A DNA stretch of 64,000 nucleotides from Jingweiarchaeum tengchongense (GTDB lineage: Archaea; Nanobdellota; Nanobdellia; Jingweiarchaeales; Jingweiarchaeaceae). Shown piece after piece: positions 34,587-42,648 of this stretch. Under the pieces are notes generated by a model. It made no database searches and was not told the origin of the DNA. It was given only the letters and a program-made list of their open reading frames with translations. Positions within the stretch are counted from its first letter, which is position 1, and each line of letters begins with the position of its first letter. The DNA lies in NCBI GenBank assembly GCA_038874075.1, contig JAVZDD010000001.1, forward strand, positions 124,001 through 188,000. Reading direction: 5' to 3'. Made by a program: the position numbers and the translations under genes.

Positions 34587-35008
34587 ATGTCTAAGACAAC
34601 ATGAACGAAGAAATTGGAATCTTTTTTTCCAATGTCCATATTAAAGTAAGTAACTGCTTTAATTGCTGTCCTTGGCTCATGTTTATTCTCATCAAATTTT
34701 TCACCCATTGCTCTTGCTTCCAGCTTCCACACACCAGTAGTTTTCCATATTTTTATCACCTTAACTTTACCAAAGACAAGATCTTCTGCGTCATGAAATA
34801 TTAGAAACTTCTCAAGAAAATCATAAAGTAGGCTCTTCATATCCTCACTTTGTATACTAATTTCTTTTGTTGTTTTCAATTCGACTTTCTTTGTATTTAC
34901 CATCACTTCTTGAAGTGCAATTGCAGCATTTTCGAATGCTTCCTCAATCGTTTTACCTTGGGCTTCGTATTCAACATCTGCTGTGTGTCTGAAAAATTTA
35001 ATTTTCAT
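34583..35008 (-). CDS. Archease, activator of RtcB
   Basis: 141 residues. FFRHTADVEYEAQG at the N-terminus holds the Asp of the archease metal site, and the C-terminus (AVTYFNMDI...VHVVLDI) completes it. Archease speeds guanylation and turnover of RtcB. It overlaps the PIN-domain gene upstream by 4 nt, so the two are co-transcribed. Confidence 0.9.
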   Translation of the reverse strand: MKIKFFRHTADVEYEAQGKTIEEAFENAAIALQEVMVNTKKVELKTTKEISIQSEDMKSLLYDFLEKFLIFHDAEDLVFGKVKVIKIWKTTGVWKLEARAMGEKFDENKHEPRTAIKAVTYFNMDIGKKDSNFFVHVVLDI

Positions 35009-35448
35009 TTTCTCTTTGTTATTTTTAGGATGTAATTTTTAAACTCTTCTTTTTTCTCATCATCATTTAATCCAATTTGGGTTGCATATCTATATATTAT
35101 TTCTTCTATTCCATTTCCCTTAAAAACATTGTCTGTAGAAGCAATTGGCATATCATACAACAACGATGCAATTATTAAGCTCAGATCTGCAAGGTGCTTT
35201 TTTTTACGTTCTCTTATCTGCTTGTGATACTTATCATATACTTTCATTAAGAGTGTTTCAACAGAAGGTACTCCAGACTTCTTTGGTAATATTTTCAAAT
35301 TTTTCGGTATGCGTTTTTTTGGAATTTCGGCGTAGACCGTTTGTGTGGTGTAAATTTCTTTGTCTCTAAGAAAATCTGCCAATGTTGGATCTACTTTGTT
35401 AATATCATAAAATACGTTTGTATCAACCAAAACTGCATTTTTCTTCAT
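35005..35448 (-). CDS. PIN-domain ribonuclease
   Basis: 147 residues. VLVDTNVFYDI gives the first acidic residue (Asp9); a central Glu in YAEIP and LADLSLIIASLLY with ASTDN supply the others. There is no antitoxin-like gene beside it; instead it is coupled to archease (4-nt overlap). That context suggests an RNA-processing role more than a VapC toxin, but this is inference. Confidence 0.78.
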   Translation of the reverse strand: MKKNAVLVDTNVFYDINKVDPTLADFLRDKEIYTTQTVYAEIPKKRIPKNLKILPKKSGVPSVETLLMKVYDKYHKQIRERKKKHLADLSLIIASLLYDMPIASTDNVFKGNGIEEIIYRYATQIGLNDDEKKEEFKNYILKITKRK

Positions 35449-35499
35449 AATTATAACTGAGAAGAAGTCATTTTATATTTTTAATGGAATATAATACTT

Positions 35500-36003
35500 A
35501 TGGATATGGATGATTATTATGATAAAATAGCCAGGGGCTATGATGAACTTTACTTTGAAGAGCAAATGGACAAGTTAGAAAAGATTGAGAAGTTCGTAAA
35601 GTTTGATAAAGAGGATGTTGTACTTGACATTGGCTGCGGGACAGGTAAGATAACAAAGATAATAAAAGACAAAGTAAAGATGATTATCGGTATTGATATA
35701 TCAAGAGAAATGGCAAGGCTAACAAAAAAGAATCTCGTACCTTGCATTGTAGCAGATGCTGAAAATTTACCTTTCAAGAGGAATAAATTTGATAAAATTA
35801 TTTGTCTAACAGTAATACAGAATATTGAAGATCAGAAAATGGCAATAAATGAGATGGAAAGGGTCTGCAAAAAAGGTGGGATGATAATACTGACGATGAT
35901 GAAAAGAAGCAAGCGGGTCCACTTCTTGAGATACTTAATGGATAAGGGTACTTTATTTATTGGAGACATTGGTAAGGATTTTTTATTTATTTTGAAATTT
36001 TAG
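35500..36003 (+). CDS. Class I SAM-dependent methyltransferase (UbiE-like)
   Basis: 167 residues. DVVLDIGCGTGKITKII (motif I), IIGIDISREM, an AENLPF segment and ICLTVIQNIED identify a Methyltransf_11-type domain. It ends soon after the strand following the last conserved helix, so it is shorter than the usual 200 or more residues. Substrate unknown. It overlaps the HAD phosphatase gene by 17 nt convergently. Confidence 0.8.
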   Translation: MDMDDYYDKIARGYDELYFEEQMDKLEKIEKFVKFDKEDVVLDIGCGTGKITKIIKDKVKMIIGIDISREMARLTKKNLVPCIVADAENLPFKRNKFDKIICLTVIQNIEDQKMAINEMERVCKKGGMIILTMMKRSKRVHFLRYLMDKGTLFIGDIGKDFLFILKF

Positions 36004-36667
36004 GAAAATACTGGAGAATTTCACTTAGATTGTTCTTGTTTATGATAACATCCGCCACTTTTTTCAATCTTGCGTCGTTGGAATTAAATGCAATTGAAAA
36101 TGCACATTTCTTAAAAAGTAAATAGTCATTCCAACTATCTCCAATTGCTGCGCATTCATCTAACTTTATATTAAACTTTTTACATATTTTGATTAAACTT
36201 TTGAACTTTCCAACGAAATCCTTTCTATGAAAATCAGAATTTACATCTACACCAATCAGGTTTCCTCTTTGATCAAAAATTGCCTTACTACCGTGAATCA
36301 CTTCATCGACTCCTAATATTTTTTTAATGTTAATTGATACGTCTAGGCTTCCGGATATTACAACGATTTTGTACCCTCTTTTTTTCAGTTCATGAATTGT
36401 TTTTCTCACACCAGGATTAAGTTGTAGCATCACTTTTTTAAAAAAATTGAGTAAGTGGGTCTTCTTTGGTTTTGCATTTTTTATCCAGATTTTTATGATA
36501 ATTTCTGCCCACTTCTTATATGTAATCTTGTTTGCCATATACATATTAAAATATTTTTTGTCCTCTTCTTCACTAATACCAAATTTCTTATTAAGCGTAA
36601 ACCAACTAGATGAATTTTTTGTTAATATCCCTTCCAAGTCAAAAACAATCAATCTTATTTTTCTCAT
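35987..36667 (-). CDS. HAD-superfamily phosphatase (PSP/ThrH-like)
   Basis: 226 residues. Motif I is VFDLEGIL with nucleophile Asp10 and Glu in place of the second Asp, a form known in ThrH-like members. Motif II is VISGS; motif III/IV AAIGDSWNDYLLF. A helical cap of about 75 residues lies between. The best guess is a phosphoserine phosphatase-like enzyme. It overlaps the upstream hypothetical gene by 4 nt. Confidence 0.8.
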   Translation of the reverse strand: MRKIRLIVFDLEGILTKNSSSWFTLNKKFGISEEEDKKYFNMYMANKITYKKWAEIIIKIWIKNAKPKKTHLLNFFKKVMLQLNPGVRKTIHELKKRGYKIVVISGSLDVSINIKKILGVDEVIHGSKAIFDQRGNLIGVDVNSDFHRKDFVGKFKSLIKICKKFNIKLDECAAIGDSWNDYLLFKKCAFSIAFNSNDARLKKVADVIINKNNLSEILQYFPKISK

Positions 36668-37248
36668 TTTGTTTTTGTCCTAGAAACTACTTTTGGACCA
36701 AATAGTAAAAATATGGGTGGAGTTAATAGCTCAGTTAATGTATTTAACGATTTAAAAATTTCTTCTTCATCTGTTTGTTTTAATTTATTTACATCAATGA
36801 ATAGTCTTGGTTTTCTTGGCCTTGAAATTACACTCATGTCTGGGAACCCAAGTTCTCTTGGATAAGTAAGATCTTCGATGCTTGGTACATCGTCAAAGAT
36901 ATGCGTATGGTGTATTATCACATAAAAATTGTCTTTTTTGAGCAAGGATTGCAGCGCTTGGTCTTCTTCATAATTACAATAAACTCCATCGATGTCTCTA
37001 TCAACGATCACACCCAAATCCTCAAGTTTTTCAGTAGATAAAGTTTTGATTTCAGAATCTTTATATGCAAACAAATCATATCTCTCCTTTCTTTCTTTCA
37101 ATGATTTCTCTAGGGAAGCATCCATCTCATTTATAATTTCAGTTGGAAGCGATGGTTCTGGATAGATTATAAATTTTTGAAATGTTTGCGCAGCTTCTAA
37201 AACTCTTTTATACATACCAAATGGCTTAACATTCAAATTTAACCTCAT
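36664..37248 (-). CDS. Hypothetical protein
   Basis: 194 residues from ATG 37248; an in-frame GTG is 9 nt further upstream. ATG 37248 is chosen because a TATA-like run (37271-37280) is about 27 nt before it. Soluble alpha/beta protein; features include FIIYPEPSLPTEI near the N-terminus, VIIHHTHIFDDVPS in the middle and PPIFLLFGPKVV near the end. I do not recognise the family. Coupled by a 4-nt overlap to the HAD phosphatase gene, and 38 nt downstream of tRNA-Ser(GCU). Confidence 0.6.
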   Translation of the reverse strand: MRLNLNVKPFGMYKRVLEAAQTFQKFIIYPEPSLPTEIINEMDASLEKSLKERKERYDLFAYKDSEIKTLSTEKLEDLGVIVDRDIDGVYCNYEEDQALQSLLKKDNFYVIIHHTHIFDDVPSIEDLTYPRELGFPDMSVISRPRKPRLFIDVNKLKQTDEEEIFKSLNTLTELLTPPIFLLFGPKVVSRTKTK

Positions 37249-37270
37249 TAGAAGCACATAGAATCAAGCG

Positions 37271-37280
37271 TATTTAAAAA
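37271..37280 (-). promoter_or_regulatory. TATA-like box for the hypothetical/HAD operon
   Basis: TTTTTAAATA on the minus strand, centred 27 nt before ATG 37248, between tRNA-Ser and the gene. So this gene has its own promoter, unlike the two genes placed 3-5 nt behind a tRNA. Confidence 0.45.
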
Positions 37281-37286
37281 TTTCCA

Positions 37287-37371
37287 CGCCAGGGCTGGGA
37301 TTCGAACCCAGGCAGGGCAGAAGCCCAACAAGCTTAGCAGGCTTGCCCCTTAACCGCTTGGGTACCCTGGC
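37287..37371 (-). tRNA. tRNA-Ser (GCU)
   Basis: 85 nt with long variable arm. Acceptor GCCAGGG/CCCTGGC, discriminator G, no CCA. The anticodon stem CAAGC/GCTTG encloses CTGCTAA, anticodon GCU. Variable and T arms match tRNA-Ser(UGA). Confidence 0.95.
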
Positions 37372-37393
37372 ACTTATTATTTAATGTAAAGGA

Positions 37394-37400
37394 TTTAAAT
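37394..37400 (+). promoter_or_regulatory. TATA-like box for the molybdoenzyme gene
   Basis: TTTAAAT (in GGATTTAAATCAA) centred 26 nt before the ATG at 37423. Leaderless start likely. Confidence 0.45.
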
Positions 37401-37422
37401 CAATTTTGCTTTATTAATTTAT

Positions 37423-39378
37423 ATGGTTAAGATAAAATCGATTTGTCCTCACTGTGGATGTGGTTGCTATCTTCTATATGAAGTTGAAAATGGAAAATTA
37501 ATTAAAGTTTATCCGGATAAAAGTGATCCAGTAAGTGAAGGTAAACCTTGTATTAAGGGTTTGACTTGTTATGAAGCAATATATGAGGGTAGAATAAAGC
37601 AACCAATGATAAGAGAAAAAAAGAATTCGGAACTAAGACCTGTTTCTTGGAGGGAAGCGATTGATTTTATTTATGAAAAAACGAAGGGTATTGCACCAGA
37701 GGAAATATTTTTTAATGCATCTGGAAAAACAACGAATGAAAATAATTATATTATCCAAAAGTTTGCTAGAATTGTTTTTAAGACAAATAATGTTGATAAC
37801 TGCTGTGGTCGCCTCTGTCATTTGGCAACCGTACTCGCCGTAAAGCAAACATATGGTACTTCTATAAATCCATATTACATGAATGACTTGAGAGAATTGG
37901 ATTGTATTTTTTTAATAGGAACAAATCCAAGATCAAATTATCCGGTGGCGTTTAATAGGATTTTAGATGCAAAGAAGAAGGGTGCAAAGATAATTTCAGT
38001 ACAAAGTGTATTAAATTTGACCTCTGAATTCGCAGATCTACCAGTAACGATCGCGCATGGGACTGAGCTTGTACTCTTGAATGGTATCATAAATTTCTTA
38101 ATCAAAAATAAATTTTATGATAAGGAAGTAGAAAGCATACATGGTTTTTCTGAACTTTGTAGTACGGTTGAAAAATACGAACCTAGTTTGGTTTGTGAAA
38201 CGTGTGAAATCGATAGAAAAACATTCGATGAGATTACGAGAATGGTCAAAGAATCAAAAAATTTTGGATTAATGCACGGTATGGGAGTCACGCAGCATGT
38301 GAATGGAATAGAGAATGTTTTTGGGTTATTAAATCTAGTTCTATTGAAAAAAGGTAAGATATTGTCACTCAGGGGAGAGGTGAACGTGCAAGGCGCAGGA
38401 AATATGGGATGTCTACCTGAATTTTTACCCATTGGTCCGATGGTACTTTATAAAAAACTTGAAGAAATTTGGAATTATAAGTTGTCTTACAATAAGGGGA
38501 GGTCAATCACAGAAGCACTATTGATAAGTCCGGTCAAGGTTGCTTTTATTACAGAAATGAATCCCGCGCAGTCATTACCAAACTTAAATCAGGTACATAA
38601 AAACCTTAGAAAAATGTTTTTAGTTTACATAAATCCATTCTTCAATATTACTTCAACATTTGCAGATGTGATACTTCCATGCCCAACGATCATTGAAGAA
38701 ACAGGTACTATCACAAATGGTGAAGGTAGAATAAGGTTGGTAAACAAAGTGATTGAACCGTTTGGAGAGTCTAAATCTGTTTGGAAAATAATGAAGGAAT
38801 TAGCAGTTAAATATGGTCATGAAAAATATTTTAATTATGAAAGTGAAAGACAGATTTTCAATGAAATTACGCAGGTGATAAAAGACTACGAAGTTGATGC
38901 TGATAAGGTCTATTCTGGAGAAGAAGCGTTCATGAATAAAAAAATTAGATTTCTTAGATTTAATCCAAGTGAATTTGAGGGAGTAGAAGTAGTTAGGAGT
39001 AAAGAGTATCCATTCATCCTTGTAACTGCAAGGTCCCAGTTCCATTTTTTAACTGGAGACATCACAAGTAGATGTCCAACATTATTAAAGATGGAAAAAG
39101 AGGCACATTGTTTAATAAATAGTAAGGATGCTGGGGAACTTGGTGTCAAGGATGGAGAATTTGTAATCGTTGAATCAAGTAGTGGACAAATCAGAGTAAA
39201 ATTGAAAATAGATAATAGAATCCCGGATAAGACGATAGTAATTCCATTCCATTTCAGAAATGTACTTGTAAACAAATTGATGCCAACCCAATTTGATGAA
39301 AAAACATTCACACCAAATTATAAAGTGGTAGCAGTAAGAATAAGAAAAAAAGAAGAAGATTATTTTTCTATTGGATAG
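37423..39378 (+). CDS. Formate dehydrogenase-like molybdopterin oxidoreductase (catalytic subunit)
   Basis: 651 residues. N-terminal [4Fe-4S] site CPHCGCGC (Cys8, 11, 15) and Cys43 in GKPCIKG; catalytic residue Cys132 in NVDNCCGRLCH, the position of Sec/Cys in formate dehydrogenases (codon TGT, not TGA). Two bis-MGD-binding regions and a C-terminal dinucleotide-binding domain (VTARSQFHFLTGD...) follow. No FdhB, hydrogenase or Mo-cofactor gene is nearby, and no Tat signal. Formate oxidation or CO2 reduction is likely but other substrates cannot be excluded. Confidence 0.82.
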   Translation: MVKIKSICPHCGCGCYLLYEVENGKLIKVYPDKSDPVSEGKPCIKGLTCYEAIYEGRIKQPMIREKKNSELRPVSWREAIDFIYEKTKGIAPEEIFFNASGKTTNENNYIIQKFARIVFKTNNVDNCCGRLCHLATVLAVKQTYGTSINPYYMNDLRELDCIFLIGTNPRSNYPVAFNRILDAKKKGAKIISVQSVLNLTSEFADLPVTIAHGTELVLLNGIINFLIKNKFYDKEVESIHGFSELCSTVEKYEPSLVCETCEIDRKTFDEITRMVKESKNFGLMHGMGVTQHVNGIENVFGLLNLVLLKKGKILSLRGEVNVQGAGNMGCLPEFLPIGPMVLYKKLEEIWNYKLSYNKGRSITEALLISPVKVAFITEMNPAQSLPNLNQVHKNLRKMFLVYINPFFNITSTFADVILPCPTIIEETGTITNGEGRIRLVNKVIEPFGESKSVWKIMKELAVKYGHEKYFNYESERQIFNEITQVIKDYEVDADKVYSGEEAFMNKKIRFLRFNPSEFEGVEVVRSKEYPFILVTARSQFHFLTGDITSRCPTLLKMEKEAHCLINSKDAGELGVKDGEFVIVESSSGQIRVKLKIDNRIPDKTIVIPFHFRNVLVNKLMPTQFDEKTFTPNYKVVAVRIRKKEEDYFSIG

Positions 39379-39527
39379 TTATCTATCTTTCCCCACCAGA
39401 ACATGTCTTTTATGCAATAGTATCCCCAACATCCCAACCAGCGGACTGCCAGGTCATCACCGCATTTTGGACACTTTTTAGGTACAAATGTAATCTTGAT
39501 TTCTTTTTCTTTCAAAGATTTTTTCAT
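39360..39527 (-). CDS. Small aromatic-rich zinc-binding protein (55 aa)
   Basis: A short gene with GGTGATGAA just before ATG 39527. The protein has CPKCG (19-23) and two more Cys (33 and 38, CWGYYC), enough for one zinc site, then the very aromatic KDMFWWGKIDNY. No family recognised. It starts 13 nt after the 3' end of tRNA-Trp and its end overlaps the molybdoenzyme gene by 19 nt on the other strand. Confidence 0.6.
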   Translation of the reverse strand: MKKSLKEKEIKITFVPKKCPKCGDDLAVRWLGCWGYYCIKDMFWWGKIDNYPIEK

Positions 39528-39540
39528 TTCATCACCTTAA

Positions 39541-39644
39541 TGGGGCTGCAGGGATTTGAACCCTGGTTTTTGGGTTTCTTCATCTTTAAATCTGCGCTCC
39601 AGTCTGCTGGAGCCCAATGTCCTACCGTGCTAGACTACAGCCCC
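39541..39644 (-). tRNA. tRNA-Trp (CCA) with intron
   Basis: 104 nt precursor. Acceptor GGGGCTG/CAGCCCC, discriminator A, no CCA. The anticodon stem TTGGG/CCCAA is split by about 31 nt inserted after position 37; the mature loop reads C-T-CCA-G-A, anticodon CCA. T-arm CAGGG-TTCAAAT-CCCTG intact. Mature length 73 nt. Position 37/38 is the canonical archaeal intron site. Confidence 0.92.
39576..39606 (-). other. Intron of tRNA-Trp
   Basis: 31 nt between nucleotides 37 and 38. The standard bulge-helix-bulge is imperfect: the 4-bp helix expected between the anticodon loop and the intron end (CUCC with GAAG) has one mismatch. Meanwhile CUCCAG of the exon can pair fully with CUGGAG inside the intron. 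It is too short to encode a box C/D RNA of the kind seen in some archaeal tRNA-Trp introns. Exact ends are shifted by a base or two if the cut positions differ. Confidence 0.75.
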
Positions 39645-39661
39645 ATATAAAAATATTAAGC

Positions 39662-40852
39662 TCATTTTTTAAACTTTAAGTTTATCGTTAATACAAGTAT
39701 AATAAATGAAAGCACTGCACAAAAAAGAAATGTTTTCGTATAACTAACTCTTTGGAGTAAAAAACCACCGATCAATGGTCCAGCGAATATCCCAATATCT
39801 TGTAACATTGAAAATAGACCTGTAAAAATACCACGTTGCTCATTCTTTGATATATCAACAATAATTGAATTGGTACTCAGATAAAAAATGATGTTCGAAA
39901 GGCTTATTATACCAAGTAGCAAAAAAATGATAAAGATGTTTTTAAAGAGTGGGAATAGCAAGAAAGAAATAATGTAAAGTACACAAACAATTACAATTGC
40001 ATATTTTTTTCCTCTTAAATCAATAAATTCTCCAATTTTGATTTCTGAAAATATAATTGGAAGCGTTGTTAATGCGATCAGGATCCCAATGTATTCATAG
40101 CTTAGACCCATCTCATTCAAAAAAATTGGTAAGAAATTGTTAAAGAAGCTCCATATAGAAAAAAATAAGATTATAATTAATGAAAAGGGAAGGAAAAAAT
40201 GGAACAAATTTTTTATTTGTGATATATCCTCTTTTATCAATGTGATAATGCTGTGTTTTGTTGTTATTTTCAAATCTGGAAGTTTAAAGTGCACGACCAC
40301 AAGAAGCATCAAACAGATCAAACTTAACAAATAAAATGGAAGTTGCCAATAAAAGAGCGCAATAAATCCACCAATTATCGGTGCTGTTGTACTTGCCAAA
40401 TCTGAGAAGAAAGAAAAGATACTTATTCCCTCTGTTTCATATCTTTTTTGGATTGTTCTCCTTAAATAAGTCCAAACCGAATTCCAAAATAAAACTGCAA
40501 CTATCGCATGTACAACCCTTATAATTACTAATTGTCGGAATTCATTAACAAGTGCATAAAAAATGATTAAAGGCACATATATTGTAAGAGAAAAAATTAT
40601 TATCTTTTTTAAGCTATACCTATCACAGATTAAACCTACTGGTAAATCAAATATTACTCTAACTAAACCAAAAATTGAAAATATAAATCCGGTTAGTAAG
40701 ACATCTTTAGTGATTTGTTGAATTCTGATTGAAAAGATGGGAGTAAGCAAACCCCAACCAAAAGAATATAAGAATATAATAAGAAAGAATATCATTAATT
40801 GCATGTATTTCTTCTTTTTCAATATTCCAAAATAGTACTCAACGAAAACCAT
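39662..40852 (-). CDS. MFS transporter
   Basis: 396 residues and about twelve membrane helices. MFS motif A appears as GLICDRYSLKK after helix 2, and a repeat-like GEFIDLRGKKY between helices 8 and 9. A loop near the middle (KITTKHSIITLIKEDISQIK) separates the two halves. Substrate unknown; sugar or drug efflux are both possible. It ends 17 nt upstream of tRNA-Trp on the same strand. Confidence 0.85.
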   Translation of the reverse strand: MVFVEYYFGILKKKKYMQLMIFFLIIFLYSFGWGLLTPIFSIRIQQITKDVLLTGFIFSIFGLVRVIFDLPVGLICDRYSLKKIIIFSLTIYVPLIIFYALVNEFRQLVIIRVVHAIVAVLFWNSVWTYLRRTIQKRYETEGISIFSFFSDLASTTAPIIGGFIALFYWQLPFYLLSLICLMLLVVVHFKLPDLKITTKHSIITLIKEDISQIKNLFHFFLPFSLIIILFFSIWSFFNNFLPIFLNEMGLSYEYIGILIALTTLPIIFSEIKIGEFIDLRGKKYAIVIVCVLYIISFLLFPLFKNIFIIFLLLGIISLSNIIFYLSTNSIIVDISKNEQRGIFTGLFSMLQDIGIFAGPLIGGFLLQRVSYTKTFLFCAVLSFIILVLTINLKFKK

Positions 40853-40947
40853 TTTTTATCCCAAGTTCAAAGAATTTTAAAATAAATTCAAATTTTTAAA
40901 CATAGTTATTAGGGATAAACACATCATCAAGTGAATAATTTTAGTCA

Positions 40948-41847
40948 TTAATGCAATTCTTTGAATATGAGTTTGTTTTTTCTTCCCTTTCTTTCTTTTA
41001 TTATTATGTCCTTTTTAACAAGATCGGTTACGATTCTTGTCATTTTAGCTCTGGAAAGCTTGAGTTCTTTTCTTATTTTATTTTGATATTCAAATTTCCT
41101 TTCCATTAAAATTTGCACTACTTTTCTTTCATCTTCGCTAAATCCTTTTAAAAAGTAGGTGCTTCTTTTTTTATAAAAGTAGTAAATAAAAATTATTGAT
41201 ATGGTAACTATAAGTAGTATGAAAAATAGGAATATTTCAAGATTGAACATTGGTTCAAAATAAACTGAGAATGGAATTTCACCTTTTACATCGTACATAT
41301 TCCAACAAACAATAATTTTTTCCCCATCTGTACTCATGACACCATTTCTTGGAAAGAAACCTCCGTGAGAAATTTTAGTTCCACTTGGTAATTTGAAGCA
41401 TAAATTGAATCTCGGTGTCTCAATGGGAATTTGAACTATTGTGAAGAACAGATATTCCTCATTCCTTGTGATTAGGTCGTTCTTCCAAAATCTGATTTTT
41501 ATGTCAGTACAATTTTTTGGATAAATGTTGATATAAGAAGTACCATTAACAAAAGATACATCAAATTCTAGCCTTTTATCATTACACAGTACATAAACAT
41601 CATTTACATCCCCAAATATTACATAAGTAATCTTATCCTCAGTTAAATCTCTGATCTCAAGCTGAACAAATTCTAAAATTTTATTGTAATTGATCGCCTC
41701 CAATACAATCTCATAGTTTTGTATGGAGAAAGCATGAGTGTACGAAAATAAATAAAGAAAAATAAAAAATAAAGATAAATTCCTCAATGTCTTTGACATA
41801 TTTCTATTAATGAATTTGGCTTTATTTAAATCGTTTGATTTGGACAT
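40948..41847 (-). CDS. Membrane-tethered winged-helix regulator
   Basis: 299 residues from ATG 41847 (AGTGGATGA before it); ATG 41799 would give a tidier signal peptide. Layout: N-terminal hydrophobic segment ending near THA, a beta-rich extracellular domain, a membrane helix (LEIFLFFILLIVTISIIFIYY), then a cytoplasmic MarR-like winged helix (SEDERKVVQILMERKF, LKLSRAKMTRIVTDLVKKD). This is a known archaeal plan for sensing outside and regulating inside. It overlaps the DUF5667 gene, whose promoter carries a cluster of repeats that this protein could bind. Confidence 0.78.
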   Translation of the reverse strand: MSKSNDLNKAKFINRNMSKTLRNLSLFFIFLYLFSYTHAFSIQNYEIVLEAINYNKILEFVQLEIRDLTEDKITYVIFGDVNDVYVLCNDKRLEFDVSFVNGTSYINIYPKNCTDIKIRFWKNDLITRNEEYLFFTIVQIPIETPRFNLCFKLPSGTKISHGGFFPRNGVMSTDGEKIIVCWNMYDVKGEIPFSVYFEPMFNLEIFLFFILLIVTISIIFIYYFYKKRSTYFLKGFSEDERKVVQILMERKFEYQNKIRKELKLSRAKMTRIVTDLVKKDIIIKERKGRKNKLIFKELH

Positions 41848-42521
41848 TCATCCACTTTTCTCCAAGTTGGTGGTACGTCACATGGTGTTGGAAATGCCAT
41901 GCAATTCCCAGTCTTAGGATTCATCGCATAGGTAATCACTTGGATGCATGCTGATTCATTTGCTCGTGTTCTATTCAATATTGCTTGATATTCTTGTCTC
42001 GTTTGAATCATCTGTAAAATCCTCTCATGTCCCCTACTAGCTCTTTCGATCACAAATGATGCTTTTAAACATGCAGTTGAGTTTGGTGCGATTTCACATG
42101 TCTTGTTTTTTACGTTTAGTAAAATTGTAATATGTTTCTCTGTTGCATTCAATGCATTGAGTAATCCGTTTATTGCTGCCTGGCCTTTCTGGACTGCTAT
42201 CTGATTATAAACCTCTGTTTTGTTTATTTCGTCCTCGTAGTCATCAATTAGGTTTTGGTATTTTTCTAGTTTTCCAAGTTTCTGCATTGCTCTTATTTCA
42301 GCTAATCGCATTTCTGCTAACCTAAGATGAAATTGTGCTCTCACTTGTTCTCTGAAAATAAATCTCTCTTGGAGTCGTTCGATGAATCGCTTAACCCCGT
42401 AGAGTGGACTGTCCGGTAAAATCCATGGTGTAGGTAGCTGATCTGTCTCGTTCTCTTGTGCATGCGCAATCGTAATTAACACAAAAAATAATGTGACGAT
42501 TGCCATAATCTTCTTTAACAT
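41826..42521 (-). CDS. Secreted DUF5667-like protein
   Basis: 231 residues from ATG 42521, preceded by AGAGGTGA; the frame is open further upstream, without a credible start. A signal peptide (MLKKIMAIVTLFFVLITIAHA) is followed by LPTPWILPDSPLYGVKRFIE, the start of the DUF5667 domain, then a long helical region to about 160 and a C-terminal part with paired Cys. The domain is common in secreted archaeal and actinobacterial proteins of unknown role. First gene of an operon with the membrane-tethered regulator. Confidence 0.72.
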   Translation of the reverse strand: MLKKIMAIVTLFFVLITIAHAQENETDQLPTPWILPDSPLYGVKRFIERLQERFIFREQVRAQFHLRLAEMRLAEIRAMQKLGKLEKYQNLIDDYEDEINKTEVYNQIAVQKGQAAINGLLNALNATEKHITILLNVKNKTCEIAPNSTACLKASFVIERASRGHERILQMIQTRQEYQAILNRTRANESACIQVITYAMNPKTGNCMAFPTPCDVPPTWRKVDECPNQTI

Positions 42522-42548
42522 TTTTTTCACCTCTGTTATTATATAGAA

Positions 42549-42598
42549 TGTTTCAAGTATATCTTTTTGACTTGAAACAATTGTGAAACAATTATTTC
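42549..42598 (-). promoter_or_regulatory. Operator-like repeat cluster around the DUF5667 promoter
   Basis: A perfect 9-bp inverted repeat, TGTTTCAAG (42549-42557) and CTTGAAACA (42571-42579), flanks a 13-nt spacer with AAAGATATA, a candidate TATA box on the minus strand. Another copy, GTGAAACAATT, follows at about 42583-42593, so three TTGTTTCA half-sites face the same way or inverted. The cluster lies 28-75 nt before the DUF5667 start. Binding here would block TBP/TFB, so repression, possibly by the operon's own winged-helix protein, is a reasonable inference. Confidence 0.6.
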
Positions 42599-42648
42599 GG
42601 AGGCCGATTAGAAGCATCAATTAAAATACTCATATTATAAGATTAAAT

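Noticed and set aside
35005..35448. VapBC toxin-antitoxin pair
   Set aside because: No small DNA-binding antitoxin gene on either side; the partner by overlap is archease.
37423..39378. Selenocysteine in the formate dehydrogenase-like enzyme
   Set aside because: The catalytic codon is TGT (Cys), the frame has no internal TGA, and no need for a SECIS element arises.
39576..39606. Box C/D guide RNA inside the tRNA-Trp intron
   Set aside because: The 31-nt intron is too short and has no clear C and D box pair.
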